Position numbers and translations under genes: made by a program. A stretch of DNA of 64,000 nt from Pseudarthrobacter phenanthrenivorans (GTDB lineage: Bacteria; Actinomycetota; Actinomycetes; Actinomycetales; Micrococcaceae): positions 62,001 to 126,000 of the forward strand of contig NZ_JWTB01000014.1 of the NCBI RefSeq assembly GCF_000813845.1, in the 5' to 3' direction. Of the stretch, positions 25,342 through 35,112 are shown piece by piece. Every line of letters starts with the position of its first letter. Positions within the stretch are counted from its first letter, which is position 1. The notes under the pieces are model-generated. The model searched no databases. It saw nothing but the letters and a program-made list of their open reading frames with translations, and was not told where the DNA came from.

Positions 25342-27834
25342 ATGGATATGTTGTTTGACCCGTACTCTGACGGACCCTTCAAGGCCGCTCCTGCAGCCAC
25401 TGCCCGTACCAAGTCGCCGTCAGAAGGCGTTGTGGGGGCACCTGGCAGTGGCGGCCACGTCCACGCAGAGCGGGCACCGGAAGGGCAACACCGGAGCCAC
25501 CGCCCGGACGCCAAGGCCCTGCTGCAGGGGTTGAACCCGCAGCAGGAGGAAGCGGTCAAGCACGCAGGTTCGGCACTGCTGATCGTCGCCGGCGCCGGCT
25601 CCGGCAAGACCCGCGTGCTCAGCAACAGGATCGCGTACCTGATCGCCACCGGCCGCGCCCACCATGGCGAGATCCTGGCCATCACCTTCACCAACAAAGC
25701 CGCGGCGGAGATGCGGGAGCGCATCGAGGCCCTGGTGGGCGGCCGCGCCAAAATCATGTGGATTTCCACGTTCCACTCGTCCTGCGTGCGGATCCTTAGG
25801 CAGGAAGCCGCGAACGTAGGGCTGAAGTCCAACTTCTCCATCTACGACTCCGCCGACTCCCTGCGCCTGGTCACCCAGGTCTCCAAAGCCCTGGACCTGG
25901 ACCCCAAGAAGTTCGCACCCAAGGCCATCCAACACAAGATTTCGGCGCTGAAGAACGAACTCATCGACGCGGACTCCTTCGCCTCGGCCGCAAATTACAA
26001 CGACCCCTTCGAGCAGGCCGTAGCGGACGTGTACAAGGGGTACACGCAGCGACTCCGCCAAGCCAACGCCATGGATTTCGACGACCTCATCGCTGAGACC
26101 GTCTACATGTTCCGGGCTTTCCCCGCGCTCGCCGAGTCCTACCGGCGCCGGTTCCGCCACGTCCTGGTGGACGAATACCAGGACACCAACCACGCCCAGT
26201 ACGCGCTGGTCCGCGAGATAGTCGGCGAAGGCCCCGGCGCCTCTGAACTCACCGTGGTGGGTGATTCGGACCAGTCCATCTATGCCTTCCGCGGCGCAGA
26301 CATCCGGAACATCGTCGAGTTCGAAAAGGACTACCCCGAAGCCCGCACCATCAAGCTGGAGCAGAACTACCGCTCAACGCAGAACATCCTCAATGCCGCC
26401 AACTCGGTGATCTCGCGCAACCCCAACCGGCCGGAAAAGCGGCTGTGGACCGCCGAGGGCGAAGGCCACAAGATCATTGGCTACGTGGGCGAAAACGAGC
26501 ACGACGAGGCGCAGTTCATCGCCAAGGAGATCGACCGGCTCCAGGACGAGGAGAACCTTCGGCCGGGCGACGTCGCCATCTTCTACCGCACCAACGCCCA
26601 GTCCCGCTCCATCGAAGACGTTTTGGTCCGCGTCGGCCTGCCGTACAAGGTGGTTGGCGGAACACGCTTCTACGAGCGCAAGGAAATCAAGGACGCCCTC
26701 GCCTACCTCCGCGTCCTGGTGAACCCGGACGACGACGTCAACCTGCGCCGCGTCCTGAACGAGCCCAAGCGTGGCATCGGCGACAGGGCAGAAGGGGCCG
26801 TCGCCGCGCTGGCGGAGCGGGAGCGGACGTCCTTCATGGCAGCTGCACGCCGCGCCGACCAGGCACCCGGCATGGCCACCCGGTCGGTCAACGCCGTCCT
26901 GGGCTTCGTGAAGATGCTGGACGACCTCGCCGAAGTGGCTGCCGGGTCCGGCGCCGCCGCCGCGCTCGAAGCCGTCCTGGAACAGACCGGCTACCTCGCT
27001 GCGCTTCGCTCCAGCACCGACCCGCAGGACGAGTCCCGGGTGGAGAACCTGGCCGAACTGGTGGCCGTGGTTCGTGAATACGAGCAGGAAAACCCGGAAG
27101 GCACACTGGCCGCGTTCCTGGAACAGGTATCCCTCGTGGCCGACGCCGACCAGATCCCCGACGCCCCCGGCGCCGACATTGACGCCGCCGTGGCCGAGGC
27201 CAAGCGGCTCGGCGTGGTGACGCTGATGACCCTGCATACGGCCAAGGGCCTGGAGTTCCCGGTCGTGTTCCTTACCGGCATGGAGCACGGACTCTTCCCA
27301 CACCAGCGCTCCGCCACCGACCCCAAGGAACTGGCCGAGGAACGCCGGCTGGCCTATGTGGGCCTCACCCGCGCCCGCAAGCGGCTTTACGTCACACGGT
27401 CCGAGGTCCGCAGCATGTGGGGCCAAAGCCAGTACAACCCCGCCAGCCAGTTCCTGGAGGAGATTCCCGCCGAGCTCCTGGAATGGAAGCGCGAAGGGAC
27501 CAGCCGCCAGTCGTGGGCAGGCGGCGGCTCCATCGGATCCGGCCGCTACAGCGGCTCGTTCTGGGGCGCCGGAACTGCCCGGGGCGCTGCGGCGGACTCC
27601 TCCGCCGGCTTCAACGCCGACGTCCCTGCATTCATCGCCAAGAACCGGGTGCAGCCGCAAAAGGAAATCATCGCCGTCAGCGTGGGGGACAAGGTCAACC
27701 ACACAAGCTTCGGCAACGGAACAGTCCTGGCGCTTGAAGGGGCCGGCGACAAGACCGTGGCAAAGGTCAAATTCGACGTCGGCGAGAAACGCCTGCTGCT
27801 GCGCTACGCCCCGCTGACCAAGCTGGACGCCTGA
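25342..27834 (+). CDS. pcrA: ATP-dependent DNA helicase PcrA/UvrD
   Basis: 830 residues; ATG at 25342. It is a superfamily 1A 3'-5' helicase with motif I AGAGSGKTRVLSNRIAYL (about 83-100), motif II VLVDEYQDTNHAQ, motif III DSDQSIYAFRGAD, motif IV EQNYRST, motif V TLHTAKGLEFPVVF and motif VI YVGLTRARKRLYVT. The first 70 residues are a poorly conserved extension. The C-terminal about 60 residues form the Tudor-like region (GDKVNHTSFGNGTVLAL). It acts in nucleotide excision repair and clearing of replication obstacles. Confidence 0.95.
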   Translation: MDMLFDPYSDGPFKAAPAATARTKSPSEGVVGAPGSGGHVHAERAPEGQHRSHRPDAKALLQGLNPQQEEAVKHAGSALLIVAGAGSGKTRVLSNRIAYLIATGRAHHGEILAITFTNKAAAEMRERIEALVGGRAKIMWISTFHSSCVRILRQEAANVGLKSNFSIYDSADSLRLVTQVSKALDLDPKKFAPKAIQHKISALKNELIDADSFASAANYNDPFEQAVADVYKGYTQRLRQANAMDFDDLIAETVYMFRAFPALAESYRRRFRHVLVDEYQDTNHAQYALVREIVGEGPGASELTVVGDSDQSIYAFRGADIRNIVEFEKDYPEARTIKLEQNYRSTQNILNAANSVISRNPNRPEKRLWTAEGEGHKIIGYVGENEHDEAQFIAKEIDRLQDEENLRPGDVAIFYRTNAQSRSIEDVLVRVGLPYKVVGGTRFYERKEIKDALAYLRVLVNPDDDVNLRRVLNEPKRGIGDRAEGAVAALAERERTSFMAAARRADQAPGMATRSVNAVLGFVKMLDDLAEVAAGSGAAAALEAVLEQTGYLAALRSSTDPQDESRVENLAELVAVVREYEQENPEGTLAAFLEQVSLVADADQIPDAPGADIDAAVAEAKRLGVVTLMTLHTAKGLEFPVVFLTGMEHGLFPHQRSATDPKELAEERRLAYVGLTRARKRLYVTRSEVRSMWGQSQYNPASQFLEEIPAELLEWKREGTSRQSWAGGGSIGSGRYSGSFWGAGTARGAAADSSAGFNADVPAFIAKNRVQPQKEIIAVSVGDKVNHTSFGNGTVLALEGAGDKTVAKVKFDVGEKRLLLRYAPLTKLDA

Positions 27835-27916
27835 GCCCGCCGCCCCGGTTCCCCCGCTTCGGCACGGTGCGGTGCGGAGCCGCAAGGTGCGGTGGCGGGG
27901 GAGCGGCAAAGGCATA

Positions 27917-28636
27917 ATGGACGCCATGCGACGGACTGTACGGGGGATGCTCGCCGCCCTTTTCCTTGCCACCATGGTTTCCACCGCCACAGGGTGCAGC
28001 GTGACCACTGCGGACCCCTCCTACATCCCGCCCGATCCGCCCCAGCCCATGGAGCAACTGGAAAAGGCTCCCCTCGCCGAGGCCAAGGCGTTCTCCAGCG
28101 GCACCGGCGTCCTCTCCTTCATCACCCAGGACCGGGCCATCGCGTGCTCCCTGACGTCCGCCCGGGGCGACCACGTGGACCTGCCCTATGAACAGAACAG
28201 CTACGGCGACGCCGCCAACAACAAGCTGCCCATCGTTCCGGTGGCCCACTGCGAACTCGCCACCTACCCGGCGCCCCGGCCGGGGGACGTCACGGACGAC
28301 TGCGCCGGAACCCACCTTGGCTACCTGGGCGGCACCGCGCTGCTCTCGCCCGACACGGCACACTACGGAGGATGCCGCTCCGGCGTCACAAGCATGGAGG
28401 CAGCCTACGGACCGCGGGGCACCAAGGCCGGTCCCCTTGCGGAGCTGCCGGTCCTCATGGACGGGCAAAACCTCGAACGCAACGGTCTGCGATGCTCCGC
28501 CTACAACGGCGGTGTGGCGTGCGGAAACGTCTCGGCCGGCGTCGGATTCTTCATCTCTCCGGAACGTTACGAACTGATCCCGGGCGCGGCCAAAAGCAGC
28601 CCGCCACCGCAGCCGGAGGCGCCAAAAACCCCGTAA
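27917..28636 (+). CDS. Putative secreted lipoprotein
   Basis: About 239 residues. The N-terminus MDAMRRTVRGMLAALFLATM leads to a lipobox ending TATGC at the predicted lipidated Cys near residue 30. The mature part has several Cys and a beta-rich appearance (VLSFITQDRAIACSLTSARG and NGGVACGNVSAGVGFF). No family recognised. The start could also be the ATG at 27926. It follows pcrA in the same direction but after an 82-base gap, so it may have its own promoter. Confidence 0.75.
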   Translation: MDAMRRTVRGMLAALFLATMVSTATGCSVTTADPSYIPPDPPQPMEQLEKAPLAEAKAFSSGTGVLSFITQDRAIACSLTSARGDHVDLPYEQNSYGDAANNKLPIVPVAHCELATYPAPRPGDVTDDCAGTHLGYLGGTALLSPDTAHYGGCRSGVTSMEAAYGPRGTKAGPLAELPVLMDGQNLERNGLRCSAYNGGVACGNVSAGVGFFISPERYELIPGAAKSSPPPQPEAPKTP

Positions 28637-28731
28637 ATCCGCGGTTTTTCTACGCCCCATAGAATAGTGTGCTTACTCACATAAGCGGTAGTCTGGGACG
28701 GCCCGGTCCCTCCAAAGGACTAGAGTTCCCC

Positions 28732-28845
28732 ATGGAGCATTACGCCGCGTGGCTCGTTTCCAACAGGCCGCCGGTGCGTGCAATCCGCAGCCCGGTCATC
28801 GTCTTACCGATGGTGTCCGACTGTACAGAAACTACTTCGACGTAG
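28732..28845 (+). CDS. Possible short leader ORF upstream of sucC
   Basis: A 37-codon frame (MEHYAAWLVSNRPPVRAIRS onward) begins at ATG 28732, after a weak AAAGGA, and ends 14 bases before the sucC start. Codon use is not strongly biased, so this may be chance within the 223-base sucC leader. Listed only because the leader is otherwise unexplained. Confidence 0.18.
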   Translation: MEHYAAWLVSNRPPVRAIRSPVIVLPMVSDCTETTST

Positions 28846-28859
28846 AAGGACACTAAACC

Positions 28860-30029
28860 GTGGACCTGTTTGAATACCAGGCGCGCGATATGTTCGAGGC
28901 GCACGGTGTACCCGTGCTTGCCGGCATCGTGGCGTACACCCCAGAAGAAGCAAAGGCAGCTGCCGAGAAGATCGGCGGCGTTACCGTTGTCAAGGCACAG
29001 GTCAAGGTAGGCGGCCGCGGCAAGGCCGGCGGCGTCAAGGTCGCAAAGTCCGCCGACGAGGCGTTTGAGCACGCCTCCAACATCCTGGGCATGGACATCA
29101 AGGGCCACACCGTCAACAAGGTGATGATTGCCCAGGGTGCGGACATCGCCGAGGAGTACTACTTCTCCGTCCTGCTGGACCGGGCCAACCGCAACTACCT
29201 GGCCATGTGCTCGGTTGAGGGCGGCATGGAGATCGAGCAGCTCGCCGTCGAACGTCCCGAAGCGCTGGCCAAGATCGCCATCGACCCCGCCGTGGGCATC
29301 GACCAGGCCAAGGCCGACGAAATCGTCGCCGCCGCCGGCTTTGCTGAGGAACTGCGCGGCAAGGTCGCCGGCGTCATCCTCAAGCTGTGGGATGTCTTCA
29401 AGAAGGAAGACGCCACCCTGGTGGAGGTCAACCCGCTGGTCAAGACCGGCACCGGTGACATCCTGGCGCTGGACGGCAAGGTCTCCCTGGACGAGAACGC
29501 CGACTTCCGCCACCCCAAGCACGCCCAGCTCGAGGACAAGGACGCTGCCGATCCCCTTGAGGCCAAGGCAAAGGCGCAGGACCTCAACTACGTCAAGCTC
29601 GACGGCGAAGTAGGCATCATCGGCAATGGCGCCGGCCTGGTCATGTCCACCCTCGACGTTGTTGCCTACGCCGGTGAGAACCACGGCAACGTCAAGCCCG
29701 CAAACTTCCTCGACATCGGTGGCGGCGCCTCGGCCGAGGTCATGGCCGCAGGCCTGGACGTCATCCTGGGCGACGAGCAGGTCAAGTCCGTGTTCGTCAA
29801 CGTCTTCGGCGGTATCACCGCGTGCGACGCTGTCGCCAAGGGCATCGTCGGCGCGCTGGCCGAGCTGGGCCACTCCGCCAACAAACCGCTGGTAGTGCGC
29901 CTCGACGGCAACAACGTCGAGGAAGGCCGCCGCATCCTCACCGAGGCCAACCACCCGCTGGTTACCCTGGCCGCCACCATGGACGAGGGCGCCGACAAGG
30001 CCGCCGAACTCGCCAACGCAGCGAAGTAA
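28860..30029 (+). CDS. sucC: Succinyl-CoA synthetase (ADP-forming) beta subunit
   Basis: 389 residues from a GTG at 28860 with AAGGACA upstream. N-terminal ATP-grasp domain ([38 protein letters not shown]) and C-terminal ligase domain ([32 protein letters not shown]). With SucD it interconverts succinyl-CoA and succinate with nucleotide phosphorylation in the TCA cycle. sucD follows 11 bases later. Confidence 0.97.
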   Translation: MDLFEYQARDMFEAHGVPVLAGIVAYTPEEAKAAAEKIGGVTVVKAQVKVGGRGKAGGVKVAKSADEAFEHASNILGMDIKGHTVNKVMIAQGADIAEEYYFSVLLDRANRNYLAMCSVEGGMEIEQLAVERPEALAKIAIDPAVGIDQAKADEIVAAAGFAEELRGKVAGVILKLWDVFKKEDATLVEVNPLVKTGTGDILALDGKVSLDENADFRHPKHAQLEDKDAADPLEAKAKAQDLNYVKLDGEVGIIGNGAGLVMSTLDVVAYAGENHGNVKPANFLDIGGGASAEVMAAGLDVILGDEQVKSVFVNVFGGITACDAVAKGIVGALAELGHSANKPLVVRLDGNNVEEGRRILTEANHPLVTLAATMDEGADKAAELANAAK

Positions 30030-30040
30030 AGGGACGCACC

Positions 30041-30943
30041 ATGTCTATCTATCTGAACAAAGACTCCAAGGTCATCGTCCAGGGCATCACCGGCGGCGAA
30101 GGCACCAAGCACACCGCCCTGATGCTCAAGGCCGGCACCAACATCGTGGGCGGCGTCAACGCCCGCAAGGCCGGTACCACCGTCCTGCACGGCGATAACG
30201 AAATCAACGTCTACGGCACCGTCAAGGAAGCCATGGCTGAGACCGGCGCCGACGTCTCCATCGTCTTCGTGCCGCCGGCATTCACCAAGAACGCCGTCGT
30301 CGAAGCCATCGAGGCCGGCATCGGCCTGGTCGTCGTCATCACCGAAGGCGTTCCGGTCCAGGACTCCGCCGAATTCTGGGCCCTCGCCCAGTCCAAGCTG
30401 GACGCCGACGGCAACCAGGTCACCCGCATCATTGGCCCGAACTGCCCCGGCATCATCACCCCCGGTGAAGCCCTGGTGGGCATCACGCCCGCCAACATCA
30501 CCGGCAAGGGCCCCATCGGCCTGGTGTCCAAGTCCGGCACCCTGACCTACCAGATGATGTACGAACTGCGCGACCTGGGCTTCTCCACCGCTATCGGCAT
30601 CGGCGGCGACCCCATCATCGGCACCACCCACATCGATGCCCTGGCCGCGTTCGAGGCTGACCCCGAGACCAAGGCCATCGTCATGATCGGCGAAATCGGC
30701 GGCGACGCCGAAGAGCGCGCAGCCGACTTCATCAAGGCCAACGTCACCAAGCCGGTTGTTGGCTACGTGGCCGGCTTCACCGCCCCCGAAGGCAAGACCA
30801 TGGGCCACGCAGGCGCCATCGTCTCCGGCTCGGCCGGTACCGCCCAGGCCAAGAAGGAAGCCCTGGAAGCTGCCGGCGTCAAGGTTGGCAAGACGCCGTC
30901 CGAGACCGCCAAGCTGCTCCGCGAGGTCTACTCAGCCCTCTAG
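30041..30943 (+). CDS. sucD: Succinyl-CoA synthetase alpha subunit
   Basis: 300 residues; ATG at 30041 with AAAGGG upstream. CoA-binding Rossmann domain at the N-terminus ([19 protein letters not shown]) and the ligase domain with the phosphorylated His (about residue 256) in [32 protein letters not shown] is the conserved substrate loop. It forms an operon with sucC and is followed by a strong terminator. Confidence 0.97.
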   Translation: MSIYLNKDSKVIVQGITGGEGTKHTALMLKAGTNIVGGVNARKAGTTVLHGDNEINVYGTVKEAMAETGADVSIVFVPPAFTKNAVVEAIEAGIGLVVVITEGVPVQDSAEFWALAQSKLDADGNQVTRIIGPNCPGIITPGEALVGITPANITGKGPIGLVSKSGTLTYQMMYELRDLGFSTAIGIGGDPIIGTTHIDALAAFEADPETKAIVMIGEIGGDAEERAADFIKANVTKPVVGYVAGFTAPEGKTMGHAGAIVSGSAGTAQAKKEALEAAGVKVGKTPSETAKLLREVYSAL

Positions 30944-30965
30944 GACGACGGCAGCCTCAGCGCGG

Positions 30966-31025
30966 GGCCACCCGGTCCGTCCCAGCCATGGGACGGAACA
31001 CCGGGTGGCCTCGCGTTCGTTTTTA
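30966..31025 (+). terminator. Intrinsic terminator of sucCD
   Basis: GGCCACCCGG at 30966-30975 pairs with CCGGGTGGCC at 31001-31010, and inside it TCCGTCCC pairs with GGGACGGA. The stem is followed by TCGCGTTCGTTTTTAA. It lies just after the sucD stop. Confidence 0.82.
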
Positions 31026-31125
31026 ACGAACGGCGACGGCGGCGGGCGGCTCCTGCCCAACCCGGTCGAGTAATGTTGGGGAAGGAAAATCATGGCGCCG
31101 CGGGCGCGCAGGCAGGGGAACAACG

Positions 31126-31857
31126 ATGGCAGAGAAGCGACCCACCCTGGTCGACGCTGTCGTGGACAAGGTCCTCGAACACATCATCAGCGGCGACATC
31201 AAGGCCGACGACGCCCTGCCGCCCGAAGCAGACATCGCCAAGGAATCGGGTGTCAGCAGGCTGACGGCCCGGGAGGCCATGAAAGTGCTGAAGGCGCAGG
31301 ACGTTGTCTACGTCAAGCGCGGCCTTGGCACTTTCGTCAATCCGCCCGAACGCTGGACCGGACTGGATGCCATCATGCGGGCAGCGTCGAAGGGAGTGGC
31401 CTCCGACCAAGTGGCCCTCCGCCTGCTTGAGGTCCGCCGCATGGTGGAGACCGGGGCAGCCGAGCTCGCAGCCTCCCGCCACCGCCCGGCCGATCTCACT
31501 GCCCTCCAGGACAGCGTGGAGCAGATGGAAGCGGCGCACCAGGCGGGGGACGTCGACGCCCTGACAATCGCCGACATCGCCTTCCACGACACCGTGCTGC
31601 GCGCCTCCGGGAACCCCTTCGTGCCAGCACTGCTGGGCCAGCTCTCCACCCTGCTGTATGCCATGCGGCGGGAGACCTCCGCTTTCCCGGACGTGCAGCG
31701 CCACGCGATCCATCATCACAAGATGGTCCTCGCTGCCATTGCCGCGGGCGATCCTGCCACCGCCCGTTCCACCATGGACGCCCACATCACCCAAACCTTC
31801 GAGGATTACGAGCACTACCTCGCGGTCTCCAGCCGCAGCGGCGCAACTGCCGGCTGA
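31126..31857 (+). CDS. GntR-family regulator, FadR/FCD subfamily
   Basis: 243 residues. The N-terminal winged helix (KVLEHIISGDIKADDALPPE, SRLTAREAMKVL, and VYVKRGLGTFV) and a C-terminal FCD effector domain (metal-binding residues around FHDTVLRAS, HHHKMVLAAI and MDAHI). FCD regulators usually bind small organic acids and repress catabolic operons. It immediately precedes the catabolic locus and likely controls the MFS/SDR genes that follow via the palindrome at 32006. Confidence 0.88.
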   Translation: MAEKRPTLVDAVVDKVLEHIISGDIKADDALPPEADIAKESGVSRLTAREAMKVLKAQDVVYVKRGLGTFVNPPERWTGLDAIMRAASKGVASDQVALRLLEVRRMVETGAAELAASRHRPADLTALQDSVEQMEAAHQAGDVDALTIADIAFHDTVLRASGNPFVPALLGQLSTLLYAMRRETSAFPDVQRHAIHHHKMVLAAIAAGDPATARSTMDAHITQTFEDYEHYLAVSSRSGATAG

Positions 31858-31964
31858 GGACTGTTTCGCCCTGTCGGCGACGGGCAGCTGCTGGACATGG
31901 GGACGCCGTGCTTCCCTATCCCTCTCAATAAGCTGCAACCCCTTACGCGGCACCATGACCTGTG

Positions 31965-32019
31965 TTGACGGTCCCACGCACCTGTGACTAGAATCTCAGT
32001 CAGACATCAGACATCTGAT
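31965..32019 (+). promoter_or_regulatory. Promoter with palindromic operator before the MFS/SDR genes
   Basis: TTGACG at 31965-31970 and TAGAAT at 31989-31994 with an 18-base spacer. ATCAGACATCTGAT at 32006-32019 is a palindrome with 6-base arms (ATCAGA/TCTGAT) placed just after the expected transcription start, where a repressor would block elongation or initiation. The adjacent FadR-type protein is the likely binder (inference from proximity). Confidence 0.6.
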
Positions 32020-32058
32020 ATCAATTTCCCCCCAATGCCGCCAGCCAAAGGAGTCGTT

Positions 32059-32115
32059 ATGTGCGCGCATTCCCTTTTCAAGGGTTTCCACACCCCGGCG
32101 GGAGGCCCGCGATGA
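32059..32115 (+). CDS. Possible 18-residue leader peptide ORF coupled to the MFS gene
   Basis: ATG at 32059 follows a strong AAAGGAG (32046-32052). The frame reads MCAHSLFKGFHTPAGGPR and its TGA (32113-32115) overlaps the MFS ATG at 32112. The ribosome-binding site is better than that of the MFS gene (GGAGG at 32101-32105), so translation of the short frame could deliver ribosomes to the transporter start. No similarity recognised. Confidence 0.4.
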   Translation: MCAHSLFKGFHTPAGGPR

Positions 32116-33461
32116 CCTCCCGTACTTCCGCCCCTGCACTCAGCGAACTGGGCGAGACTACCCTCCGCAAGGTCCGCAGGAGGCTCATGCCCCTGATCGT
32201 CCTGCTGTACTTCATCGCCTACCTTGACCGTAACAACGTGGGCTTCGCAAAACTCGGAATGCAGGGCGACATTGGTTTGACCGAGGCCGCCTACGGCCTG
32301 GGTGCCGGCATTTTCTTCCTGGGCTATGCACTCCTGGAGATTCCCAGCAATGGCGGCATGTACCGGTACGGTGCCCGCAAGTGGATTGCCCGCATCCTGA
32401 TCAGCTGGGGCATCTTCGCCACGGCCATGTTCCTGGTCAACGGCGAAGCCACCTTCTACGTCATCCGCTTCCTACTCGGGGCGGCAGAAGCCGGTTTCTT
32501 CCCCGCCATCCTCTTCTACCTGACGCTCTGGTTCCCCGCAGCGCAGCGGGTCACCGTGCTGGGCATCTTCATCCTGGCGCAGCCCATCTCGAACGCCCTG
32601 GGCGCACCCGTGTCCGGCATGCTCCTGAACCTGGAGGGCGTGGCCGGCCTGCACGGCTGGCAGTGGCTCTACATCCTCGAGGGCATTCCGGCCATCATCC
32701 TCGGCATCATCACGCCGTTCGTCATGACCGACCGCCCCGAGCACGCCAAGTGGCTCAAGCCGGAAGAGCGTGAATGGCTGTCGACCACCATGGCCGCTGA
32801 GCTGGCCCACAAGCAGAAGTCCGGAAACCACAACTTCCTGGCCGGCCTCAAGGACCCCCGCACCATCGCCTACTCCGCGCTGTACTTCGGCCTGGTCTGC
32901 GGCATCTACGGCCTGGGGCTCTGGCTGCCCACCATCGTCAAGGCACTGGGCAAGTTTGACTCAACGCAGGTGGGGTTCATCGTCTTCATCCCCTATGCCA
33001 TCGCGGCCGTCTTCGTCTATTTCTGGAGCAAGCGGTCGGACCGTACCGGCAACCGCGTGTGGCATGCCAGCATGAGCATGGTGCTCGCTGCCGTCGGCCT
33101 CCTGGGCGCTGGCTACCTGCTCCCGGTCAATGCCGTGCTTGCCATGGTCTTCCTGACCCTGGCGGCAATGGGCATCTACTCGGCCATCGCGCCCTTCCTG
33201 GCCATGCCCTCCGCTGCCCTCACCGGCGCCGCGGCCGCCGCGGGCCTCGCCATGGTCAACTCCCTGGGCAACCTGGGCGGCTTCGTGGCTCCCTACATCG
33301 TGGGCATCCTCAAGGATGCCACCGGCAACAGCCAGACCGGCCTGGTCTTCCTGGCCGCCTGCCTGGCGGTGACCGCTGCCGCCACCTACCTCTACGCCCG
33401 CAAGCGGCCCGAGGGTGTCTCTGCCCCCGGAGTCACCGTTCCCGCCGCCGAAACCCACTAG
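32112..33461 (+). CDS. MFS transporter, anion:cation symporter (ACS) family
   Basis: 449 residues from ATG 32112; a GTG at 32061 in the same frame would extend it by 17 residues. It has twelve predicted membrane segments. The motif LIVLLYFIAYLDRNNVGFAK at the first helix and the DRPEHAKWLKPEER loop are typical of ACS-type importers of organic or sugar acids (tartrate, galactonate, phthalate). A close paralogue lies at 40311. It heads a two-gene unit with the SDR that starts 10 bases later. Confidence 0.88.
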   Translation: MTSRTSAPALSELGETTLRKVRRRLMPLIVLLYFIAYLDRNNVGFAKLGMQGDIGLTEAAYGLGAGIFFLGYALLEIPSNGGMYRYGARKWIARILISWGIFATAMFLVNGEATFYVIRFLLGAAEAGFFPAILFYLTLWFPAAQRVTVLGIFILAQPISNALGAPVSGMLLNLEGVAGLHGWQWLYILEGIPAIILGIITPFVMTDRPEHAKWLKPEEREWLSTTMAAELAHKQKSGNHNFLAGLKDPRTIAYSALYFGLVCGIYGLGLWLPTIVKALGKFDSTQVGFIVFIPYAIAAVFVYFWSKRSDRTGNRVWHASMSMVLAAVGLLGAGYLLPVNAVLAMVFLTLAAMGIYSAIAPFLAMPSAALTGAAAAAGLAMVNSLGNLGGFVAPYIVGILKDATGNSQTGLVFLAACLAVTAAATYLYARKRPEGVSAPGVTVPAAETH

Positions 33462-33471
33462 GAAAACAGCA

Positions 33472-34248
33472 ATGACAACACAGCACACTTTTCCCGCAGA
33501 GCGCACGGCGGTCCTGACCGGCGCGGCCTCCGCCCGCGGCATCGGCCGCGCAACCGCCGACCGACTGGCCAGCGAGGGCTGGTCCATCGCCATCCTTGAC
33601 ATCAATGCCGAAGACGCCCAGGCGGCGGCAGCCGAGATCGGTTCCAGCCGTGCGGTCAAGGCCCTCGGGGTAGGCGCTGACGTCTCGGACGAGGCGTCGG
33701 TGGACCGCGCCATCGCGGAGATCGAGGAGTCGCTGCCGCCCATCGTCGGACTCGTCAACCTGGCCGGGATCAGCTCGCCCACCCCCTTCATGGAAACCAC
33801 CGTGGCGGAATGGGACAAGGTCTTCGCCATCAACATGCGCGGCACTTTCCTCGTTTCCCAGCGCGTCCTCAAGGGCATGATCCAGCGGGAACTGGGAAGG
33901 ATCGTCAGTATCTCCTCCATCTCCGCCCAGCGCGGCGGCGGAACCTACTCCAAGGTTGCGTACAGCGCCTCCAAGGCCGGAATTTTGGGGTTCACCCGTG
34001 CCCTGGCCAGGGAAGTGGGCGAGCACAACATCACCGTGAACGCCATCGCCCCGGGCCCGATCGACACCGACATCATGGGCGGAACCCTGACCGATGAGCG
34101 CAAGGCCCAGATGTCCGAAGGGATCATGATGGGCCGCGTTGGAACGCGGGAGGAAGTTGCCGCCCTCATCGCCTTCCTGTTGGGCGAGGATGCCGGCTAC
34201 ATCACGGCCGCCACCTACGACATCAACGGCGGCCTGCAGGTTTCCTGA
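33472..34248 (+). CDS. SDR-family oxidoreductase
   Basis: 258 residues; ATG at 33472. Classical short-chain dehydrogenase: nucleotide-binding TGAASARGIGRATA, catalytic Ser in SISSISAQRGGG, and Tyr164/Lys168 in YSASKAG. The ending ATYDINGGLQVS matches the 3-oxoacyl-ACP-reductase-like sugar/polyol dehydrogenases. It is paralogous to the SDR at 39442 and likely oxidises a hydroxyl of the transported sugar derivative, but the substrate is not known. Confidence 0.88.
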   Translation: MTTQHTFPAERTAVLTGAASARGIGRATADRLASEGWSIAILDINAEDAQAAAAEIGSSRAVKALGVGADVSDEASVDRAIAEIEESLPPIVGLVNLAGISSPTPFMETTVAEWDKVFAINMRGTFLVSQRVLKGMIQRELGRIVSISSISAQRGGGTYSKVAYSASKAGILGFTRALAREVGEHNITVNAIAPGPIDTDIMGGTLTDERKAQMSEGIMMGRVGTREEVAALIAFLLGEDAGYITAATYDINGGLQVS

Positions 34249-34344
34249 CGCGGCAGCCCGCCGGTGCCGTGCTGCCTGGCAGCACGGCACCGGCGGGGGT
34301 GTGCCCGGAGACACCTGCCCCCGGCGTTCCCGCACCTTCACCGG

Positions 34345-34352
34345 CTATAGGA
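34345..34352 (+). promoter_or_regulatory. CTATAGGA box at the start of the second GntR gene
   Basis: CTATAGGA ends 7 bases before the ATG at 34360. It can serve as a -10 element (TATAGG) of a leaderless transcript, since no Shine-Dalgarno is visible. On the opposite strand it reads ATCCTATAG, a 9-base match to the palindromic site before the gene at 35175, suggesting autoregulation. Confidence 0.4.
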
Positions 34353-34359
34353 TTTCTAC

Positions 34360-35049
34360 ATGGCAACCAAGAACCAGGCCTCCGGCGGCGTGAGCAGGCA
34401 GGTCCTCGCCGACCACGTCTACGAAGCGCTCCTGGTTGCCCTGATGGACGGCCGGCTTGAAGCCGGCACGCCGGTCAGCATCGATGGCATGGCCCGGGAG
34501 CTGGACGTTTCCCCGACGCCTGTCCGCGAGGCGCTCGCCCGGCTTGAAGCCACCGGGATGGTCCGGAGAATGGCCCTGCGCGGCTACCGCGTGGCGCCGC
34601 TGTTCACCCCCGATGAGCTGGCGGACCTGATGGACGCGAGGCTGGTCATCGAGCCCGCCAATGCCTTCATGGCCTGCAGGCACGCGGGCAGCGAGCTGAC
34701 CGGGCAGCTTCAACAGGCCATCGAGGACCTGAAGGCCGCACCGCGCGGTCCGTCGTTCGCTGAGTTCCGTGCGTACTGGGAAGCCGACGAGCGGTTTCAC
34801 CGACTCATCGCCGAATCGGCGGACAACCAGTTCCTGCTGTCCGCATACAACGCCCTGGGCGGCCAGGTGCAGCGCTTCCGCTTCTTCGGCGGCCTGGGCG
34901 TCACGGATGCCGATTATGCCATCGCCGAGCACACTGAAATCCTCAAAGCATTTGAGGCCGGTGACGCCGAGCTTGCCCGGCAAAAGATGATCGACCACAT
35001 CGAAGGCGTCAAACAGCGCTCCCAGCACGACAGCGAAGTGCGCAGCTAG
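34360..35049 (+). CDS. GntR-family regulator, FCD subfamily
   Basis: 229 residues. Winged-helix N-terminus (VYEALLVALMDGRLEAGTPV, SPTPVREALARLEATGMV) and FCD domain (ERFHRLIAESADNQFLLSAY, and AEHTEILKAFEAGDAELARQ). It lies upstream of the kinase/isomerase operon in the same orientation. A related sequence box at its own start and at 35139 suggests it regulates itself and that operon. Confidence 0.87.
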   Translation: MATKNQASGGVSRQVLADHVYEALLVALMDGRLEAGTPVSIDGMARELDVSPTPVREALARLEATGMVRRMALRGYRVAPLFTPDELADLMDARLVIEPANAFMACRHAGSELTGQLQQAIEDLKAAPRGPSFAEFRAYWEADERFHRLIAESADNQFLLSAYNALGGQVQRFRFFGGLGVTDADYAIAEHTEILKAFEAGDAELARQKMIDHIEGVKQRSQHDSEVRS

Positions 35050-35112
35050 CAATAGCGCCGGCGGCCGCCCCGCACCACCCCTGGCTTCCCCGCGAGGCCG
35101 TCCCCCAACCCC

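Noticed and set aside
26374-28008. 544-codon frame antisense to pcrA
   Set aside because: Sense strand has every SF1 helicase motif; the antisense product is low complexity.
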